Assembly: GCF_021018805.1 (NCBI RefSeq)
Contig: NC_086248.1
Coordinates: 93,207,239 to 93,271,238, forward strand
Length of the DNA stretch: 64,000 nucleotides
Origin: Prinia subflava
Lineage: Eukaryota; Chordata; Aves; Passeriformes; Cisticolidae
Reading direction: 5' to 3'
Positions 59,801-64,000 of the stretch are shown piece by piece. Made by a program: the position numbers and the translations under genes. The stretch's first letter is position 1; each line of letters opens with the position of its first letter. The notes beneath the pieces are model-generated. The model was not told the DNA's origin. It worked only from the letters and a program-made list of their open reading frames with translations, and searched no databases.

Positions 59801-62156
59801 TCCCAGGTGTTGATGCAAGGAAAAGATTACTTCTTGCCCATGTAGAAGGGCAATAGAACTGAATCTAACACTCTCAGTAAATGTAGGACAAGTAATATCT
59901 TTTGACTGGAAGATATTTGATTACTTAGGGCTACAGTAATGATCATTAAAAAAACCCCACAAATACTCTCACATTCTTGGTCCTTTTCCGAGTTCCGTTT
60001 TATAGTGGAGTGATATTTTCAAGGTATTTGCTGCAGACTAGAATATTTAGGTGTTTCATAAGGAGCTTCAGTAGTCATTCATTGCACCAGCCTTGCTTTT
60101 AGGCACTCCTATCCTGTGGCTGTGGATGCTGACCATGCCAAGACCCAACCTGTCATGGTCATTGTTCATTGTAATAAATCAGGAGTTAAAGCTGCTGTGC
60201 TATTAAAATCTGGTCTAAACGAATAAGGATCCTTTAATTTTCTTTCCCAATTCTGTAGCTTCTCTGATTGCTTGTTTGTTTGGTTTGATTTTGGTTTTAA
60301 TGCTGATCTCCTTCTGCTCTTCCAACAATAAACTGAACTATGTGGAAAAGCACAAAAATAAAGGCAGAGGAGCTTTACGCAGTCCTGGACACCTGCACAC
60401 ACAACAAACCATGTCAGGCAGAAGGAGGACTGAAACTGATGTTTAAACTCCCTCATCCATCTCCTCTCCAAAGTTAATATTATCTCTCCAGGGAAAGCTT
60501 AGACATTTCTCCTCTGCTATTAGGGCAGAATAACAGTGATTTCAGAGGTAGCTGTTTTGGTTCCTTGGTGTAATTTGCAAATTAGAGGAGAAGGGGGAGA
60601 AAAATGAAGAACCCAGTACCTTCTTTCTTAACTGATTTTTTTTTCTGAAGTGCTAAAAAGATGAAAGGAAAACACTAGAAACTTAGAAAAGGGATAGATT
60701 TATCTTCATCTCTGAAGGAGCCAGGCAGTAAAGGAAAAAGGTGTAAATATGTTTGTGAGCTACCCTGACTTATGATATTTAGATGTGTGTGATTGCTCTA
60801 CTGACGTCAGCTGGCAGGGTGGGGTGGTGTTCCTCCAGAGCACTTATTTTTTTCCTCATTAGCAAGGAAGAGCTATAAACCCTTTTTTGATATTATGTCT
60901 AATTGAAGCCACAGCTTCTGCGCTGTGTTTTCATTTCCAGCTACTTGAAAGGATCAAGGACAAACTAAAGAGCCTCCTGTGACCTGCAGAACATTAAAGC
61001 TTATAACCTCTGGGAATGATCTGAGAACTGGTTATTGTTTGGTGGGGATTTTTTTCCTCTCCAAAGATCTTAATTCTTTACAGAAAAGTGTTTCAGGATC
61101 CAGGCTGATGAGCCCTGTCTCCTTTCTTTTCTTTTTTTTTTTTCCTTTCTTTTTTTATTTTGTGGTTCATTTTTTCTTGATCAAAGCACCTCAGCAGAAT
61201 TTCTTTGATGTCTCCCTAGCTCTAGTTGTATCATAAGCAGTTTGACACAGTAAAAAGGAAGAAAAGCATTTGTGAAAAACATAATTTTCCAAACAAGACA
61301 ATTTTTCACTCCACCAAATAAGAAGCTCACAGAAGCAAAGGTTTATACAATTGATGTTGTTTTGATTCTATGCTCAGGCTTTAAGAAATGGAGCATGCAG
61401 CCAAGATAATTTTTCGTATTCCTGCTGGCTTTTCTTCTGGGCACCTCTGGGGCCCTCCCCTTGCAGTGACCACAGAAAGCTCCTTGTTCCATCCCAGTCA
61501 GGACCTAAACAAGCGTGAAGCCTTTTGTGTGGGAGAGGAAAATCAGGCCAAGTGTGTTTATACTGCAGGTTGTTAATAACAACAACAGCTCTTGGCTTTT
61601 GTGAAGCACATGCCAGGCAAGGAATGTAAAGTGCTTTTAAAACAGGCATTAATTAAGGTTGACAACCTCCACCTTCCCCCTTCCCTTGCCATGAAGTTAG
61701 TAATGAGCCAGGAATGCTGATTGTCTCTAAATCTCCCTCCCCAAATGGTGACCTGCCCCTTGCCTGGCATGGTGGCTGTGCCAGGGCAAGGTGCGGGAGG
61801 AGATGGAAGTTTTCCCTCTGTCACTCTGGTGGAGCAAACACGTGCCCTGCCCTCCTTCCCCCCTGCCCAGAGGCACTTCTGGCACCTCACACAAAAAGCC
61901 TTGCACAACCTGAGACCCAAAGTGGCTTTGGGGGAAAGGCTTCTGAGGTGTGCTTTGAACTGTCTGTAGAGATGGCTGCTGTTCCTTAAATCAGTTTGTC
62001 CTTGCTCGGTTGCCCATGGTGGGAAACAGCAGATTGCTCTCGACGTAATGGCAATGGTGAGGCAGACTGTTTGGTTGAGCAGCTGCTCTTCTCTAATGGA
62101 TTTCACCATCCTGTCATTTCATTTAGTGATAAAAATCTTTTAGCCAAGTTGGAATC

Positions 62157-62263
62157 ACCAAAAAACCCAACCAAAACTGCTACAAGCAACAACCGAACAC
62201 CTCCCCCTCCCAAAAACCCCAAATCACACAGCCCCTCCAAAAAGGCACAACCCCCCCCCATCC
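62157..62263 (+). repeat. A/C-rich low-complexity tract
   Basis: About 107 bases rich in A and C with few G or T (aaaaaacccaaccaaaact, ctccccctcccaaaaacccc, aaccccccccca). It is of the same kind as the tract at 24905-24972 and the complement of the G/T tracts. Confidence 0.85.
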
Positions 62264-64000
62264 TTTTGGACTAGCAATGCTAGAATTTAAAAATACCAAT
62301 ATAGGGGAGCTGAAAACCAGTCACACTATTTATTGTATCCCCTCTCTGTAACTGCAGAGGGAATTTTGTGAGTGTACACCTAGAGAAATGTAGAGTGACT
62401 ACTCAGCAAGTTACCTGTTGATACTCTGTGAATATGATGCCCTATCCTTTATATATCAAATTATGATGAAGTTGTCTGCAGTCCTCAGCAGCCTTTGAAT
62501 TGGACTGAGATTTCACAAGCTGCCCTCAGAACTCTTCTTCCTGTGCACAATCCATGTGTTTTTCTGTGGACCTGCGCTTTCCCTAAATCCACTTGGACTG
62601 GCTGAACCAGGGAACAAATCCAGCAGAATGTGCTGCATTTGCCCAATTTTTTCTGCTGAAACTTTGACCTGAAATGACTTGAGCAGGACCTAGAGAAATT
62701 ATATTTTGGGGCAAAAAAACCAAAAGAGAGGTTATATCCTTTTTTTCTTATTTTTTACGAACAAGATGGTCCCTTGAGGTGTGGTGACATTCACCAAAGT
62801 GTTTTTAGTGTCGTATGCTGCCAGTTTTCCCACGTTTTCACATTGTTTCTGTTATTCACTCTTCTCTTTACTCAACAGCTGTTCCTTCATAAAAATCAGC
62901 TTGTTGAAAAATATGTAATTTAAAACCTGTTTTGAAAGCACGCTCAGTGAAACATCAGCACATGGGGGTGTTAAGTGTCTCTCAACCAAATAATCTTTTG
63001 AAAGGCCATTTGTCACAGGGGTTCAGTTTTAAGCACAAAAGAAAAATTTACCTTGTAATAAGTAGCTAAAAATATGTACCCACACAGAAATACAAATCCC
63101 TGGATTCATTGTTTTAAATCCCTAGTAGAAAGTCTTACTGAATTGAGAAAATCTGTGAAGTGTGGTAAGGGAACGCAAAATATATTAAATTAGATTCCAC
63201 CTTGATCAAGAGGTTCTTTGCTAAATAATCTTGTAAATATTTTAGCTGGAGCAGTCAATCATTGCAGAAATGGCTTTCTTTTTTTCTGTGCCATGAACAT
63301 AAGCAATAGTATGCTACAATTCCTGACTCCAAGTCCAAAATCTGATTTTATATCTCTACTAACTTCATCTAACAGAGAGGGAACATGATTTAATAATGTC
63401 AAAGTTATAATTGATAGACTAAATGTCTCTACCATTTTATGATAGAAAAGTATCTTAGATATCCTTTTAGCATCTTTTGTTCTAAAAGGTCTTTGAAAGT
63501 ATCTTTTAATAGCCTAATGTAAAATTAGTACAATATACACTTCCAGATTAATTCAAATCTTCTAATGTGGCAATTATTTTAACATAATTATGAATAATAT
63601 ACAAGGGTGTATAATTGTTAACCTTTGAAGCAGCTGAGAATCCAAACTGTGGCTTATATATTAATGGCTTCCTTGGGAAAGGAAAATATAGTGTTCAGTG
63701 GCATGAACACCAGATCACTGCTTTATTAAACAGAAAGGACAAGGAATTAGTAAGAACTATATTTGACAAAACTAGACTGATATAAAAGCATAAGGCACGT
63801 ATAGTTTGCATTGCTGGGCATGTCCTGGTCTTCTCTTTTAATTGTGCTCATTTTACAATCTTTTGCATGTATGTAATTTTATAGGGAGCATACTCAAGAC
63901 GTATTTTATACTGCATCCTACCCCTATGATGGGTCATTTCTTCTTAGTTCTGAGAAGAGTATTCCAGTATGGAAAAGGCTTTTCTTGTGTCTTTAACCTA

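Larger units (their letters stand above)
52475..64000. other. Intergenic DNA, distal part
   Basis: About 11.5 kb with no gene I can support. It contains a 133-base G/T-only tract (54060-54192), a short (ATC)n run (54755-54775), a weak exon-like interval (56794-56877) and an A/C-rich tract (62157-62263). The minus-strand frame at 61573-62109 (178 codons) is the longest in the region. It has low-complexity, arginine- and glycine-rich patches and no recognisable domain, so I treat it as chance. No next gene (KCTD3 is the usual downstream neighbour of KCNK2 in vertebrates) is reached. Confidence 0.65.

Noticed and set aside
60941..60982. Acceptor-like tttcatttccag followed by a 13-codon frame (LLERIKDKLKSLL) and stop, looking like a last exon.
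   Set aside because: Too short, no upstream partner exon in a compatible phase and no recognised protein.
61573..62109. 178-codon open frame on the minus strand, the longest in the window.
   Set aside because: It lies in intergenic GC-richer DNA, overlaps frames on the other strand, has no recognisable domain or promoter, and composition explains the openness.
1..64000. CRISPR arrays, operons, phage or plasmid functions.
   Set aside because: No direct-repeat/spacer array or clustered prokaryotic genes; the window is vertebrate nuclear DNA.

Overview
The window looks like nuclear DNA of a bird, most probably a passerine. The evidence is AT-rich, intron-rich sequence with GT...AG introns, several CR1 LINE fragments, avian LTR families, and at 42254-42374 a SINE with a tRNA-Ile-like head and a CR1-like tail, the structure described for the passerine family TguSINE1. 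No prokaryotic-style gene organisation is present. Almost all short open frames on either strand are chance frames in introns or intergenic DNA.

One protein-coding gene is certain: the 3' part of KCNK2 (TREK-1, a two-pore-domain K+ channel) on the + strand. Four coding exons are recognised: 8386-8546, 10967-11153, 19390-19529 and 33613-33930. Their phases agree (1|0|1|0), their splice sites are canonical, and together they encode the last 268 residues. These run from the first glycine of the P1 selectivity filter, through M2, M3, P2 and M4, to the regulatory C-tail ending AVIENIK. The N-terminus, M1, the extracellular cap and the start of P1 (about 158 residues by comparison with the 426-residue human protein) lie upstream of base 1. 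So do the promoter and first exons. The 3' UTR probably runs from 33931 to about 35800, with earlier candidate poly(A) signals.

Layout: 1-8385 is the end of the intron that splits the P1 filter. 8386-33930 holds exons 4-7 and three introns of 2.4, 8.2 and 14.1 kb. 33931 to about 35800 is the 3' UTR. From there to 64000 is about 28 kb of intergenic DNA with no gene I can support. This distal part contains the SINE, a 391-bp solo LTR at 46283-46673, a second LTR at about 48325-49425 (minus strand), and a third LTR at about 50963-52474 (minus strand) split by a roughly 1-kb insertion. It also has a 122-nt nearly pure pyrimidine tract and long G/T-only or A/C-only tracts.

I did not find a new multi-gene system. 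The items most worth a second look are the passerine SINE, the LTR cluster with one element inside another, a perfect 17-bp inverted repeat carrying two CACGTG cores inside a KCNK2 intron, two places where KCNK2 could make altered proteins (retention of the intron after exon 5, and a candidate alternative last exon at 26578), and the recurring strand-asymmetric G/T tracts. Family names for repeats come from memory of their consensus sequences and were not searched.
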